Shown here one piece after another: positions 24,466-32,974 of a DNA stretch of 64,000 nt (the first letter of the stretch is position 1; every line of letters begins with the position of its first letter). Location: the NCBI GenBank assembly GCA_902479135.1, contig CABSNU010000010.1, forward strand, positions 3,389 through 67,388, in the 5' to 3' direction. This stretch comes from an uncultured Collinsella sp. (GTDB lineage Bacteria > Actinomycetota > Coriobacteriia > Coriobacteriales > Coriobacteriaceae). The position numbers and the translations under genes were made by a program. The notes beneath the pieces were generated by a model that saw only the letters and a list, made by a program, of their open reading frames with translations, did not search any database and was not told the DNA's origin.

Positions 24466-25302
24466 CTACTGAACACCAAGCACTCCAAAGAACGCGCCGG
24501 CGATACTCACGAGTAAGATCACGAGCATGATGAGCAGCGGATTCATCTTCTTCTTGAGCATGAGATAGACAATTCCAAACAGCCCCATCGTGACAAAGCC
24601 CGGGAAGATTCCGTTGAGCAGCTCGGCGAGCGTCTGAGCGCCATCGCCCGCGCCGACCATGAGCGGAATGTCCACGGTGACCATCTCCATGGTCATAGCG
24701 CCGATCACCATGGCACCCATGATAGAGGCCATCTTGACGATCGTGTCCATAATGCCCGATTCCTGGACCTTGCTGATCATGTCCGAGCCAAAGCGATATC
24801 CCACAAACGTCAGCAGGTAACGGATGATGTAGTGGGGGACGTTGAACACGAGCAGGAACAAAATCGGGCCAAGAATAGAGCCCTGCAGCGCCAGCGACGT
24901 GCCGACACCCGTCGCCAAAATTCGCAGCGTACCCCAGTAGAAGGCATCGCCCACGCCGGACAGCGGTCCCATCAAAGCAAGCTTGACATTAGAGATCGCG
25001 CTCGTGTCAAAGTTATCTTCGGTGGCGTTGACTTCTTCCATTGCGGCAGCAATGGACATGGGGAGCGTCGAGATGTACGGCGTGACGTTATAGAGCTCCA
25101 TATGGCGCTTGAGTGCGGCCTTAAAGTCTGCATCCTGCGGATACAGCTTGCGAAGGATCGGCATGAGGGCCCACATAAAACCGATATGGCCCATACGCTC
25201 GTAGTTCCAGGAGTGCTCATAGGGAATCGAGCGCCAGAACAGTTTCTTAAGATCTGCGCGGGTAATCAACCCGTCGTAGGAAGACTCAAACTTAAAACTC
25301 AT
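24466..25302 (-). CDS. PTS mannose-family transporter subunit IID
   Basis: 278 aa. Typical IID sequence: LITRADLKKLFWRSIPYEHSWNYERMGHIGFMWALMPIL near the N-terminus, GPLSGVGDAFYWGTLRILATGV, and hydrophobic C-terminal segments ending MNPLLIMLVILLVSIAGAFFG. IID and IIC form the membrane channel. ATG at 25302 is preceded by GGGAG and overlaps the end of the IIC gene by 11 bp; a slightly earlier ATG at 25317 is possible. The homologues in Salmonella GfrABCD import fructoselysine and glucoselysine. The neighbouring deglycase genes point to the same substrates. Confidence 0.93.
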   Translation of the reverse strand: MSFKFESSYDGLITRADLKKLFWRSIPYEHSWNYERMGHIGFMWALMPILRKLYPQDADFKAALKRHMELYNVTPYISTLPMSIAAAMEEVNATEDNFDTSAISNVKLALMGPLSGVGDAFYWGTLRILATGVGTSLALQGSILGPILFLLVFNVPHYIIRYLLTFVGYRFGSDMISKVQESGIMDTIVKMASIMGAMVIGAMTMEMVTVDIPLMVGAGDGAQTLAELLNGIFPGFVTMGLFGIVYLMLKKKMNPLLIMLVILLVSIAGAFFGVLGVQ

Positions 25303-26083
25303 CGAACCCACTCCCAATCGCAGGATCCTCGGTTGCCACTGCGGGCTGCTCCGCCTTTTTCTTCTCGCCCAAAACCGTCATCGCGACGACGATAATCGCG
25401 GCAAAGATCGCCACGCCCGTCGTGCTAATGCCAAAGTAGGCGACGAGGAAGAAGCCAGCGAAGAAGAACGGAGCCACTGTTTTGTTCATAATCATCTGCG
25501 CCAGCATCGCAAAGCCGAGTGCGGGCAAGAAGGCGGCGGCGACATCCATGCCGGTCTGAACGAAATCGGGGATGATGTTGAGCAGGCTGGCGACGGCATC
25601 GGCGCCAAAGAAGAATGCCAGGGGAATGATCAGCAGGCCGCACCAGCTCTGCGCGTAACCGGCGATGAGCATGTTGCGCGTGATGGCCTTGGTGTCTCCG
25701 TCCTCGACGTTTTTGTCGATACGGTGCACCAGCAGCAGCATGACCGGCTGGCCCAGGGCCGTATCGAGCGCCAGGACGATCGTTGCGATGGGAATGCCCA
25801 GGGTCAGGGCCGCCGAAGCGTCCGCGCCGGCCTGCATGGCAAGCGACACACCCAGGATGGTTCCGGAAATCGTATCGGGCGGGTTATATGCACCGACCGA
25901 GATGGCGCCGACCATGGCAAGCTCCATCGTGGCGCCCATAATGGTGCCGGTCACTACATCGCCCATGACAAGGCCAACCAGAGGTCCGAGCACGATCGGG
26001 CGCTGGAGGTAGCTCGTGCCCGTCAGCCACTCGGAATAGCCCAAAAGGGCGATCAGGAAAATCAGGATTGTCTTGATAACCAT
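25292..26083 (-). CDS. PTS mannose-family transporter subunit IIC
   Basis: 263 aa membrane protein with about seven or more hydrophobic segments. It carries the IIC sorbose/mannose hallmark LQRPIVLGPLVGLVMGDVVTGTIMGATMELAMVGAISVGA and the PPDTISGTILGVSLAMQ region. The C-terminal tail (GEKKKAEQPAVATEDP) is polar and cytoplasmic. It starts 8 bp behind the IIB gene and overlaps the IID start, consistent with balanced synthesis of the two channel subunits. Confidence 0.93.
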   Translation of the reverse strand: MVIKTILIFLIALLGYSEWLTGTSYLQRPIVLGPLVGLVMGDVVTGTIMGATMELAMVGAISVGAYNPPDTISGTILGVSLAMQAGADASAALTLGIPIATIVLALDTALGQPVMLLLVHRIDKNVEDGDTKAITRNMLIAGYAQSWCGLLIIPLAFFFGADAVASLLNIIPDFVQTGMDVAAAFLPALGFAMLAQMIMNKTVAPFFFAGFFLVAYFGISTTGVAIFAAIIVVAMTVLGEKKKAEQPAVATEDPAIGSGFDEF

Positions 26084-26091
26084 GACAGCCC

Positions 26092-26562
26092 CTAACCGAT
26101 GACCTTCGCGGCATCAGTCTTCGCATCTGCCGGAATCATCTGAATGAACAGTTCATAGCCCTCGCCGAGCAGTTCTTTGACGTATGCCTCGTTTTCGGGC
26201 GTGAGGAATACGCTGGTCGAGACCTGGCGGGCATTCTCGCTAAAGGCAACGTTGCCGAGATTGATCTTCTTGATGCCCATCGCCTTGGCGACGGCACCGG
26301 CCTGCTGGATCGTCTCGCAAACCACGAAGAGCTTGTACTTATCAGTCACACCGCTCTGGAGCGCCTTGACGGCATCCTCGGTGTTTTTGACGACGACCTT
26401 GCAGCCCTCCGGCTTTGCGAGGGATAGAGCTTGCAGGCGAAGCTTGTCATTGAGGACCGTGTCGCTCACCAACAGGATGCAGTCGGCACCCAGAGCCGAG
26501 GTCCAGCTAACGGCAACTTGGCCGTGAAGCAGTCGATAGTCCACGCGAATCATCTGAATCAT
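26092..26562 (-). CDS. PTS mannose-family subunit IIB
   Basis: 156 aa, the normal length for a separate IIB of this family. The phosphorylated His is in the N-terminal motif RVDYRLLHGQVAVSW (His14). Further conserved pieces are SDTVLNDKLRLQAL and KKINLGNVAFSEN. IIB carries phosphate from IIA to the incoming sugar. Start and end fit tightly between the IIA gene (17 bp) and the IIC gene (8 bp). Confidence 0.94.
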   Translation of the reverse strand: MIQMIRVDYRLLHGQVAVSWTSALGADCILLVSDTVLNDKLRLQALSLAKPEGCKVVVKNTEDAVKALQSGVTDKYKLFVVCETIQQAGAVAKAMGIKKINLGNVAFSENARQVSTSVFLTPENEAYVKELLGEGYELFIQMIPADAKTDAAKVIG

Positions 26563-26579
26563 GATGTGCTCCCTAGTGG

Positions 26580-26996
26580 TTAAAACTCATCGAGTTCGGC
26601 CTGCCCCAGCAGGTCGTTGACGTACTTGACCTTGGTGTCGTCCGCCTCGACGATCTGGCGAATGGCCTCATCGATCGGGGTGGATTCGGGCACGAACAGC
26701 AGCTGAATAAGGAGCGGCAGGTTCATATTGGTCACGAGGTGCGTGTTAGGACGCGTCTGGACGATCTTGGTGAACTCGTTGTTGACACTGCCGCCAAAGA
26801 GGTCGGTGCAAACGACGACCTCATCGTCCGCCGCAAAGCCGTTCAGAATCGCTGCGGCCTCCTTGGTCAGGTCCTCGTTTCCGTCGACATACATAGAGAG
26901 CGCATGGACGTTTTCGCGCTCGCCGGAAAGCAGGCCGATGCTCTCGACGATTCCGGACGCAAAATGAGCATGGGACGCCACGATAAACTGCCTCAT
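26580..26996 (-). CDS. PTS mannose-family subunit IIA
   Basis: 138 aa. The active His is in FIVASHAHFASGIVES (His10); EVVVCTDLFGGSVNNEF is the second conserved block. IIA receives phosphate from HPr. ATG at 26996 follows AAAGGGG; the frame runs upstream to 27044 but into a terminator hairpin. It is the first PTS gene after the deglycase gene gfrF-like, and the hairpin between them may set the ratio of enzyme to transporter. Confidence 0.93.
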   Translation of the reverse strand: MRQFIVASHAHFASGIVESIGLLSGERENVHALSMYVDGNEDLTKEAAAILNGFAADDEVVVCTDLFGGSVNNEFTKIVQTRPNTHLVTNMNLPLLIQLLFVPESTPIDEAIRQIVEADDTKVKYVNDLLGQAELDEF

Positions 26997-27024
26997 TCGA
27001 TTCCCCTTTCTTGCGAATTTCGGC

Positions 27025-27054
27025 ATAAAAATGCCCGGACGCATGCGCCCGGGC
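27025..27054 (-). terminator. Intrinsic-type hairpin between deglycase and PTS genes
   Basis: TGCCCGG (27032-27038) pairs with CCGGGCA across GACGCATGCGC. The minus strand continues TTTTTAT. It looks like a good terminator inside the operon and probably allows partial read-through. Confidence 0.7.
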
Positions 27055-27090
27055 AGGGTGCTTCTTGATCAGTAGCTTATTTGTCACCGA

Positions 27091-28152
27091 TTAGTAGTCG
27101 AACTGGTGATAGTAACGACGGTAGTTGAGGTTGTGCTTGGTGACCGTCTCGTAGTAAGCGGCAAGGCGATCGGTAATCAGCGAGGAGAGGATCCACGGAG
27201 ACACGATGACGCGGAACTCGTCGTCAAGGCCGGGGATCGCGAACTCGGCGGTGTCGATGATGTTGATGTCGGTGTCGCCGGTCACGCCGCGGTTGAGGAA
27301 GGCGCGAACGCGCTCGTCGAGCTTGCGGTTCTCGTCCTCGCCCATGAACAGGAACACGGGGACGCCGGGCTCCACGAGCTCGAGGGTGCCGTGGAAGAAG
27401 TCGGCCGAGGTGATGTAGCGGGTGCGCTTCCACTGCATCTCCTCCAGGATGCACATCGAGAACAGGATGGTCTCGCCCCACAGGGCGCCGGAGCCGATGA
27501 ACATGGTGTAGGGGGCCAGGGCGTACTTCTTGGCGAGCTCCTCGGCGCGCGGCTCGAAGCTCTTGCGGATGTCGACCAGGTGGGTCCAAACGTCCTTGGT
27601 CTGCTCGATAAACAGGTCGAACTTGGGGAAGCAGCCGCGGCGGTTGAGCAGGCGCAGGCCGAAGCAGTCGGCGAGGTAGTAGCCCATCTCGCAGCCGCCG
27701 TTACCATGATCGGAAGCCATCTTGACGCAGTTCTCGGCGCCGACAGCCTGGCCGATGGGGCCCTCGGGCTTGGTCATGGCGTAGACGCGCACGCCCATGT
27801 CCTTCATCTTCTTGACGGCCTCGAGGACCTCGGGGGTGGTGCCGGACTCGGAGGCGGTGAGCACGACGGACTTCTCGGTCATGCGCTTGTGGCCCATGAC
27901 GTTCCACTCGGCGGCGTGGATCAGGTAGACCTCGAGGTCGCGGTCGCCGAACTTGTTCATGAGGTACTCGAGCTGCATGAGCTCGTCCCAGGTGCCGCCG
28001 ACGCCCATCAGGAACACGGCGTCGTAGCCCTCGTCGGCGACCTTGTCGGCGAGCGCGGTCATCTTCTTGCCGGTCTCGTAGAGCGCCTTACCGTCCTCGA
28101 GATAGCCCTCCTGGTCGAAATGCATGATCTCGATCTTCTCGGTTTCCTTCAT
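27091..28152 (-). CDS. SIS-domain deglycase, FrlB/GfrF-like (fructoselysine-6-phosphate deglycase)
   Basis: 353 aa with two SIS domains: AVFLMGVGGTWDELMQLEYL and VVLTASESGTTPEVLEAVKKM in the first, TMFIGSGALWGETILFSMCILEEM and FFHGTLELVEPGVPVFLFMGEDENRK in the second. The tail NLNYRRYYHQFDY resembles the ERRYYGGLVEY end of FrlB/GfrF by my recollection. FrlB-type enzymes split fructoselysine 6-phosphate into glucose 6-phosphate and lysine. ATG follows AGGAG. It lies between the second SIS gene and the PTS subunits; together they match the Salmonella gfr gene content. The exact amine moiety handled here is not known. Confidence 0.83.
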   Translation of the reverse strand: MKETEKIEIMHFDQEGYLEDGKALYETGKKMTALADKVADEGYDAVFLMGVGGTWDELMQLEYLMNKFGDRDLEVYLIHAAEWNVMGHKRMTEKSVVLTASESGTTPEVLEAVKKMKDMGVRVYAMTKPEGPIGQAVGAENCVKMASDHGNGGCEMGYYLADCFGLRLLNRRGCFPKFDLFIEQTKDVWTHLVDIRKSFEPRAEELAKKYALAPYTMFIGSGALWGETILFSMCILEEMQWKRTRYITSADFFHGTLELVEPGVPVFLFMGEDENRKLDERVRAFLNRGVTGDTDINIIDTAEFAIPGLDDEFRVIVSPWILSSLITDRLAAYYETVTKHNLNYRRYYHQFDY

Positions 28153-28212
28153 TTGTCTCTCCTTTCTGGGGTTGTTTCCACATCCCCCATGCCAACGGGC
28201 ATCAAAACCCGC

Positions 28213-29328
28213 TTACATTCCGTAACACTCAGCCGCTTTGGCCTTAAGCGCATTGACTGACTCTTCGTAGCCCTCTGCCTTGACCTCCATTTGCTTGGAG
28301 ACGGCATCGAGATACGGGTGCACGTCCCATGACTTCAGACGCTCGGCGATCATTGCCGCAATCGTCTGGAAGAACACAAGATTGGGAATCGCGCTGAGCA
28401 GCGGAGCCACCTGAGGCACCGCAACCTCGTGAGCCCTACCCCTGGGATGGGCCGTGAGCAGCACCGTTTTTGTCGTAACGTTCGATAGCGCATCGGCGAT
28501 ATTCGCAAGACGCTCCGACCCCTGCGGATCGTCGACAATAAACACCAGATAGCCCGGAACGATCTGCATCTCGGGACCGTGGACGAACTCCTCGCCTTCG
28601 TGATGCATGGCAGGAATCTTGATGGTCTCGCTCAGCTTGAGCGCTGCCTCCTCGGCAACACCGTAGTTGGGGCCGTTGCCGACGACCATGGCGGACATGT
28701 GCTCAGAAAGCTCGAGCATGTGGCCTTGGACATATGCCTCGGCGGTCTTGCACATCACGGCATTGGCCTGGATAGCCTCGCGCAGGTCGTCAAGACGCTG
28801 GGCAACGCCCTTGGCGTCAATCGTTCCGCGCGCCTGACCGCCGTAAATACCAAAGAGCACCAGGTACTCAACGAGAACCTCGACGCCCAGAGTCACAAAG
28901 TCCACCGACTCGACGCCCACACCGTAGTCAAGAACGATGTCAGTGTGCTCCTTGATGGGTGCCTCGACGTTTGCCGTAAGCGCAACTGCAGCCATATCGT
29001 GTGCGCGCATGTAATCGAGCGCCGCAATCGTATTGGTCGAATAACCACTCTGCGAGACGGCGATGTTGAGCGCATGCTGCGGATAGGTGTGTTCAAAATC
29101 GACGAAGGCCTCGGGCGTCACAACGGACACTTGCATCTGCAGCGCATCTTGCAGGTAATCGCGGGCGCAATCGGCGGCATGGCGCGACGAACCCGAAGCA
29201 ACGATGCGCAGCGCGTCAAAAGAACCGGACTGGAAAATATCAACGAGCTGCGCCACCAGCTCAGACGAACGCTCGAGGTTCTCTCCCATACGCACATGGG
29301 CGAGTTGAACGTAATCGAGCATCTTCAT
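28213..29328 (-). CDS. SIS-domain deglycase, GfrE-like (GlmS isomerase-domain family)
   Basis: 371 aa, two SIS domains of the GlmS isomerase type without a glutaminase domain: ALRIVASGSSRHAADCARDYL, NIAVSQSGYSTNTIAALDYMR, then SAMVVGNGPNYGVAEEAALKLSETIKIPAMHHEGEEFVHGPEMQ. The last block equals the GlmS-like EEFxHGP signature. In Salmonella GfrE cleaves glucoselysine 6-phosphate. ATG at 29328 has GAGGTGAG upstream; the longest frame to 29367 is not favoured. It is the first gene of the cluster behind a promoter region with GTAT-type repeats, 60 bp ahead of the FrlB-like gene. Confidence 0.75.
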   Translation of the reverse strand: MKMLDYVQLAHVRMGENLERSSELVAQLVDIFQSGSFDALRIVASGSSRHAADCARDYLQDALQMQVSVVTPEAFVDFEHTYPQHALNIAVSQSGYSTNTIAALDYMRAHDMAAVALTANVEAPIKEHTDIVLDYGVGVESVDFVTLGVEVLVEYLVLFGIYGGQARGTIDAKGVAQRLDDLREAIQANAVMCKTAEAYVQGHMLELSEHMSAMVVGNGPNYGVAEEAALKLSETIKIPAMHHEGEEFVHGPEMQIVPGYLVFIVDDPQGSERLANIADALSNVTTKTVLLTAHPRGRAHEVAVPQVAPLLSAIPNLVFFQTIAAMIAERLKSWDVHPYLDAVSKQMEVKAEGYEESVNALKAKAAECYGM

Positions 29329-29350
29329 CGTCTCACCTCGCAACAAATCA

Positions 29351-29400
29351 TTAGTATTTGATACCAATCACGATTACAGGTTACGGCTTTTTGATACCTC
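29351..29400. promoter_or_regulatory. Candidate GntR operators upstream of the gfr-like operon
   Basis: A dyad GTAT-TTG-ATAC lies at 29354-29364 and the half-site TTTGATACC recurs 34 bp away at about 29391-29399. The GTAT...ATAC shape is common for GntR/HutC-family operators. The sites lie 25-70 bp ahead of the GfrE-like start. Two GntR genes lie next to this gap. Confidence 0.5.
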
Positions 29401-29521
29401 TTTGTCGATTAATTTATTCCCTTCGGCGAACGGTCGATTTTGAGCCCTGTAAGGTTGTATATACAGCTGACCCAATGATCAAAACTGGTTAGCTTCCCAG
29501 CCGTTATTCACAAAACACCAG

Positions 29522-30235
29522 CTAGTACGTATAGGTGTAGCCGCCCGCATCGCCACGATTGAAGGACTTTACATACTCGATAGCCTGACCGCTCGCGTCA
29601 TAGCTCACGCATTCCAAAAGCAAAACAAGATCGCCCTGCTCCAGTCCAAGCAGGCCGGCATCTCGCGCGCCCAGCGCTTCGATATCGAGCTTTTCCTGTG
29701 CCATGACCGGCTTTCGGCCCAACATTTCATAGGTCTCGTACAAACTGAAGACCGACACGTCAATATCTTCGATTGTGGGGAACAGCAGGCACGGGATGAA
29801 CGCCGTCTCAATCGATACGGGATCGCCGTTGACGCAGTTCAAACGCCGAATCGAATACAGCAAATCGTCCTCGGCAATGCCAAACAGGTTGGCATAATAT
29901 GGGCCCGCATAACGCTTGGAACGCGCGAGGATACGGACGGACGGCTCGCCGCCCGAAGCACGAACCGATTCGCGAAAGCCTCCTGTTCGCTCGTACGCAA
30001 CGGGCACTTTCTGTGCCACAAACGCGCCCTTTCCGCGGACGCGTCGAATCTGCCCACGCCGAACCAGCTCATCGACAGCACTTCGGATGGTCAAGCGTGT
30101 CGTACCAAATTCCTCAGCGAGGTCTTTTTCGGACGGAATCATGGAACCCGTGGGATATATACCGCGCTCGATACGCTCCTCGATGCGGCGTCGAATGCGC
30201 ATATAAACCGGGGTGGCATCTACTGTTTCAGCCAT
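29522..30235 (-). CDS. GntR/HutC-family transcriptional regulator (first of two)
   Basis: 237 aa. The winged helix-turn-helix spans residues about 8-75 (YMRIRRRIEERIERGIYPTGSMIPSEKDLAEEFGTTRLTIRSAVDELVRRGQIRRVRGKGAFV). A UTRA effector domain follows, with LFGIAEDDLLYSIRRL and PVSIETAFIPCLLFP. FrlR-like repressors of this family sense phosphorylated Amadori products. It overlaps the second GntR gene by 16 bp, so the two are made from one message. It lies directly upstream of the gfr-like operon on the same strand, separated by about 190 bp with dyads. Confidence 0.9.
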   Translation of the reverse strand: MAETVDATPVYMRIRRRIEERIERGIYPTGSMIPSEKDLAEEFGTTRLTIRSAVDELVRRGQIRRVRGKGAFVAQKVPVAYERTGGFRESVRASGGEPSVRILARSKRYAGPYYANLFGIAEDDLLYSIRRLNCVNGDPVSIETAFIPCLLFPTIEDIDVSVFSLYETYEMLGRKPVMAQEKLDIEALGARDAGLLGLEQGDLVLLLECVSYDASGQAIEYVKSFNRGDAGGYTYTY

Positions 30236-30987
30236 TGTTCACCTGCCACGCTCCTCATGCCGTTCTTTTCGCCGTTATCGGCAAAGCGGAACTTTGTGGG
30301 CAAAATCACCGATTTGCAATGCTCCACAAAACGCATGTCCTTATCAAATTCGATCGTGCTCTCATAGAACACCGGCGTTTCCTCTTCTTGTTGGAGCAGC
30401 TCGGCCTCTTCGGCGTTCAAACGCGAGATGGAGATATGCTCACGTCCATGCTCAACACGCACGCCACCTTCTTTGAGCAAGACATCGTAAAGGCTCTCGC
30501 ACTCAAAATCGTGCTCGGGAAGCGATGGGCACAGGGACAGGTTAACGTGAGCCGTCTCGATTGACGCCGGCTCGCCCTCAATAAGCCGAACGCGCTGCAT
30601 GCGGAGTAAAGGAGCACCTACAGACACCCCAAGCTTGTCGGCAAGCGCCTCATCCGCCTCGATGGTCTCGGTGGAAACCAGACGAGAAGAGGGATGCAGG
30701 CCGGCAGTCCGCACGGCATCGGAAAAGTTATACGTTTCCTGGAAGATGTTCAGCGGCTTAGGAGGACACACATACGTACCCGATCCGCGACGGCTCTCGA
30801 GCGTTCCGCACGAGATGAGCCGCGTGATACCGGCGCGCAACGCCGTACGCGAAACGCCGATCTCTTCGCACAGCACGCGCTCGGCCGGCAGGCGATCGCC
30901 GCCGGCAAGCTGATGGTGCTGGATATACCATAGAATTCCCTCAACAGCACGATCTTTAGGGGGAATTGCATAAGATTCGCCTGCCAT
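30220..30987 (-). CDS. GntR/HutC-family transcriptional regulator (second of two)
   Basis: 255 aa. The DNA-binding part (AVEGILWYIQHHQLAGGDRLPAERVLCEEIGVSRTALRAGITRLISCGTLESRRGSGTYV) and a UTRA-like domain (APLLRMQRVRLIEGEPASIETAHVNLSLCP) are both visible. The extra start PPKDRAVEGI is shorter than usual. It is only distantly similar to its neighbour, so this is not a recent tandem duplication. The 16-bp overlap with the following gene implies coupled production, possibly of two regulators that respond to two related substrates. Confidence 0.88.
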   Translation of the reverse strand: MAGESYAIPPKDRAVEGILWYIQHHQLAGGDRLPAERVLCEEIGVSRTALRAGITRLISCGTLESRRGSGTYVCPPKPLNIFQETYNFSDAVRTAGLHPSSRLVSTETIEADEALADKLGVSVGAPLLRMQRVRLIEGEPASIETAHVNLSLCPSLPEHDFECESLYDVLLKEGGVRVEHGREHISISRLNAEEAELLQQEEETPVFYESTIEFDKDMRFVEHCKSVILPTKFRFADNGEKNGMRSVAGEQWLKQ

Positions 30988-31025
30988 TGCACAGACTCCT
31001 CATTCAGAAACGTATGCCGCCAAAA

Positions 31026-31514
31026 TTAGACCAGCCCTCCCATGGCATCAAATTCGGCCTTGATCTTCTCGGCGACATTCCGATACGACTTATATAGGCT
31101 TGAATCGCGTTTGACTTCGTCGGTCATAACGGGAATCTCTAATTTGGAAACCTCGTCTTTTCCCGTCTGAACCGCCACAACAACGCCCATACCAAGACAC
31201 ATATTACGCTTGGCAGCGTTCATTTTTGCCGCCTTAGCGGGATTTGCCAGAATACGCTGGGCAAATTCCCGTTTTGAGGCCACTTCCTCGGCCTCCGGAT
31301 CGCCTGCCTCGGCCACTTCGCACTGCAACACGTCCGCATAGTCAAAAATCTTCGGCTCGCCGCCGCGCTGATGTACGGCCCACTTGTGACGCGTGGCATC
31401 CTGGTAGATAGCCGGCAAAAACGTAAATCGCGGCGGGTCCAAAATCGTATCCGTGATGGTAAACACATCGGGATCAAAGGCATCCTGCGGGTTTTTCTTC
31501 TTGAACAGCCCCAT
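31026..31514 (-). CDS. Conserved protein of unknown function
   Basis: 162 aa. It starts MGLFKKKNPQDAFDPDVF with a basic N-terminus. A middle block LPAIYQDATRHKWAVHQRGGEPKIFDYADVLQCEVAEAGD recalls the C-terminal domain of DUF4428-type proteins, which probably adopts a PH-like beta fold; that is a weak resemblance. A hydrophobic but short patch (NMCLGMGVVVAVQTG) is not a clear membrane helix. ATG at 31514 follows GGGAGG; the longer frame to 31586 is rejected. It lies 38 bp upstream of the GntR gene on the same strand. No function is proposed. Confidence 0.72.
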   Translation of the reverse strand: MGLFKKKNPQDAFDPDVFTITDTILDPPRFTFLPAIYQDATRHKWAVHQRGGEPKIFDYADVLQCEVAEAGDPEAEEVASKREFAQRILANPAKAAKMNAAKRNMCLGMGVVVAVQTGKDEVSKLEIPVMTDEVKRDSSLYKSYRNVAEKIKAEFDAMGGLV

Positions 31515-31635
31515 ATCAGCCTCCCGTACTAGCATTAAACAACTCAAGCTGAATATAGCACCAATTTCAAGCCGCCGCTTTATCACATCGGTGCGCGGCG
31601 CCTATGGCTCGCTCAGCGGAAGAGTTTACGGACGA

Positions 31636-31708
31636 GGGCCGGGGTGCCTGCTTTGTTTTGAGAAGTGGGCTTCGCGAACTTCTCAAAACAAAGCAGGCAC
31701 CCCGGCCC
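31636..31708. repeat. 31-bp perfect inverted repeat
   Basis: 31636-31666 and 31678-31708 are exact reverse complements with an 11-nt loop (GGGCTTCGCGA). It lies between the LacI stop (31763) and the start of the unknown gene at 31514, about 120 bp upstream of the latter. No T tract follows. It is much longer and more perfect than a terminator needs to be. Confidence 0.85.
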
Positions 31709-31762
31709 CGCCGGCAAATAGCGAACACCCCGCATGCAATCTATGCAAACAAACAAGTACGC

Positions 31763-32791
31763 TTAGCTATATTCGGTAAGATCGAGCACACTACCCTTCA
31801 CGATAAGCGCCGGCTCCAGAACGACCTCTTCGGCACGTCTACCGCCCCTACCGGCAAGACGCTTGGACATGCAGCCAAAAGCATGCTCCGCAAGGACACC
31901 AGGATCCTGCTCAATCGCGGTCAGAGCCGGCTCAAAGAGAACGTCGGCCGCCGAGTTGTCGTAACTCACCACCGAGATATCGCCCGGGATACTCTTCCCC
32001 ATCTCGTGCAAGCGCTTGAGCAGACCGAGGGCAATGTTATCCGAGCTTGCGAACACGGCGGTGGCATCGGTTGCAAGCACAGCCTCCGAGGCCTCGTAGG
32101 CACTCGGGATGTAGTACTCGCTCTCAAACTCCAGGCGTGCGTCGATGGGCAGCCCCACCTCGCGCAGCGCGCGCTCGTAACCGGCGAGTCGCTTGCGGCC
32201 CGTATTGGAGCGACGCGCGTTAACCAGACAGGCGATGCGGCGATGACCCTGCTCAATCAGATACCGCGTGGCCATGTAGCCGCCCATCTCGTGGTCGAAC
32301 ATCACCTTGTCGCACTCGAGCCCCTCAATGGCACGGTCGACCATCACGGCTGGGATGGGCAGATGGCTCACCTCCTCGCGCAGGGCGCGATCGTCGGAGA
32401 ACTCGTCACCCACCACCAGAAAGACGCCGTCGACGCCGCGCGTCACCAGCTGGCGCAGCAGTTCCAAATCGTCATCGGCGCTTCCACCCGAGCTGGTAAT
32501 AAAGAGCGCGTAACCGTCCTCGCGGCAACGCTTTTCCAAGCTGCCGGCAAGCGAGGCAAAAAAGCGGCTCTCGATATTGGGAACGATAAGGCCCAGTGTG
32601 CGCGACTCGCGCATGACCAGGCTGCGCGCGATCTGGTTAGGAACATAGTGGTTGCGCGCCGCGACCTCCTTGATGCGCTTGCGGTTTTCTTCCGAGATGC
32701 GACAGGGCCGATTATTGAGAACAAGCGAGACCGACGAAGGGGAAAGCCCCACCTCCTGGGCGATCTGCTTGAGGGTGACTTTGTTGGCCAT
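31763..32791 (-). CDS. LacI/GalR-family transcriptional regulator
   Basis: 342 aa. The helix-turn-helix is VTLKQIAQEVGLSPSSVSLVLNNRPCRISEENRKRI, with a hinge helix NQIARSLVMRESRTLGLIVPNI, then a periplasmic-binding-like effector domain (FSDDRALREEV..., AVFASSDNIALGLLKRL, ISVVSYDNSAADVLFEPALTAIEQDP). The reading frame runs on upstream to 33886 but that part is antisense to murB. ATG at 32791 follows AAGGAG. It is divergent from murB with about 180 bp between. The regulated sugar genes cannot be deduced, as no transporter is adjacent. Confidence 0.93.
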   Translation of the reverse strand: MANKVTLKQIAQEVGLSPSSVSLVLNNRPCRISEENRKRIKEVAARNHYVPNQIARSLVMRESRTLGLIVPNIESRFFASLAGSLEKRCREDGYALFITSSGGSADDDLELLRQLVTRGVDGVFLVVGDEFSDDRALREEVSHLPIPAVMVDRAIEGLECDKVMFDHEMGGYMATRYLIEQGHRRIACLVNARRSNTGRKRLAGYERALREVGLPIDARLEFESEYYIPSAYEASEAVLATDATAVFASSDNIALGLLKRLHEMGKSIPGDISVVSYDNSAADVLFEPALTAIEQDPGVLAEHAFGCMSKRLAGRGGRRAEEVVLEPALIVKGSVLDLTEYS

Positions 32792-32974
32792 CTCGCTCCT
32801 TCCGGGTTTACGCGCAATCTCTTGAAAGTATAGCGACTGCCCATCTACCTCGGTGATAAACACTTTACCAATCCGGTGGACGGCTGTTTTATCGCCGCCA
32901 GCGCACCAAATCCGTCCAGGTGGGGTATATTGCAATCGATTGATGACAACAACCACCAAAAGGCGGATATTCGC

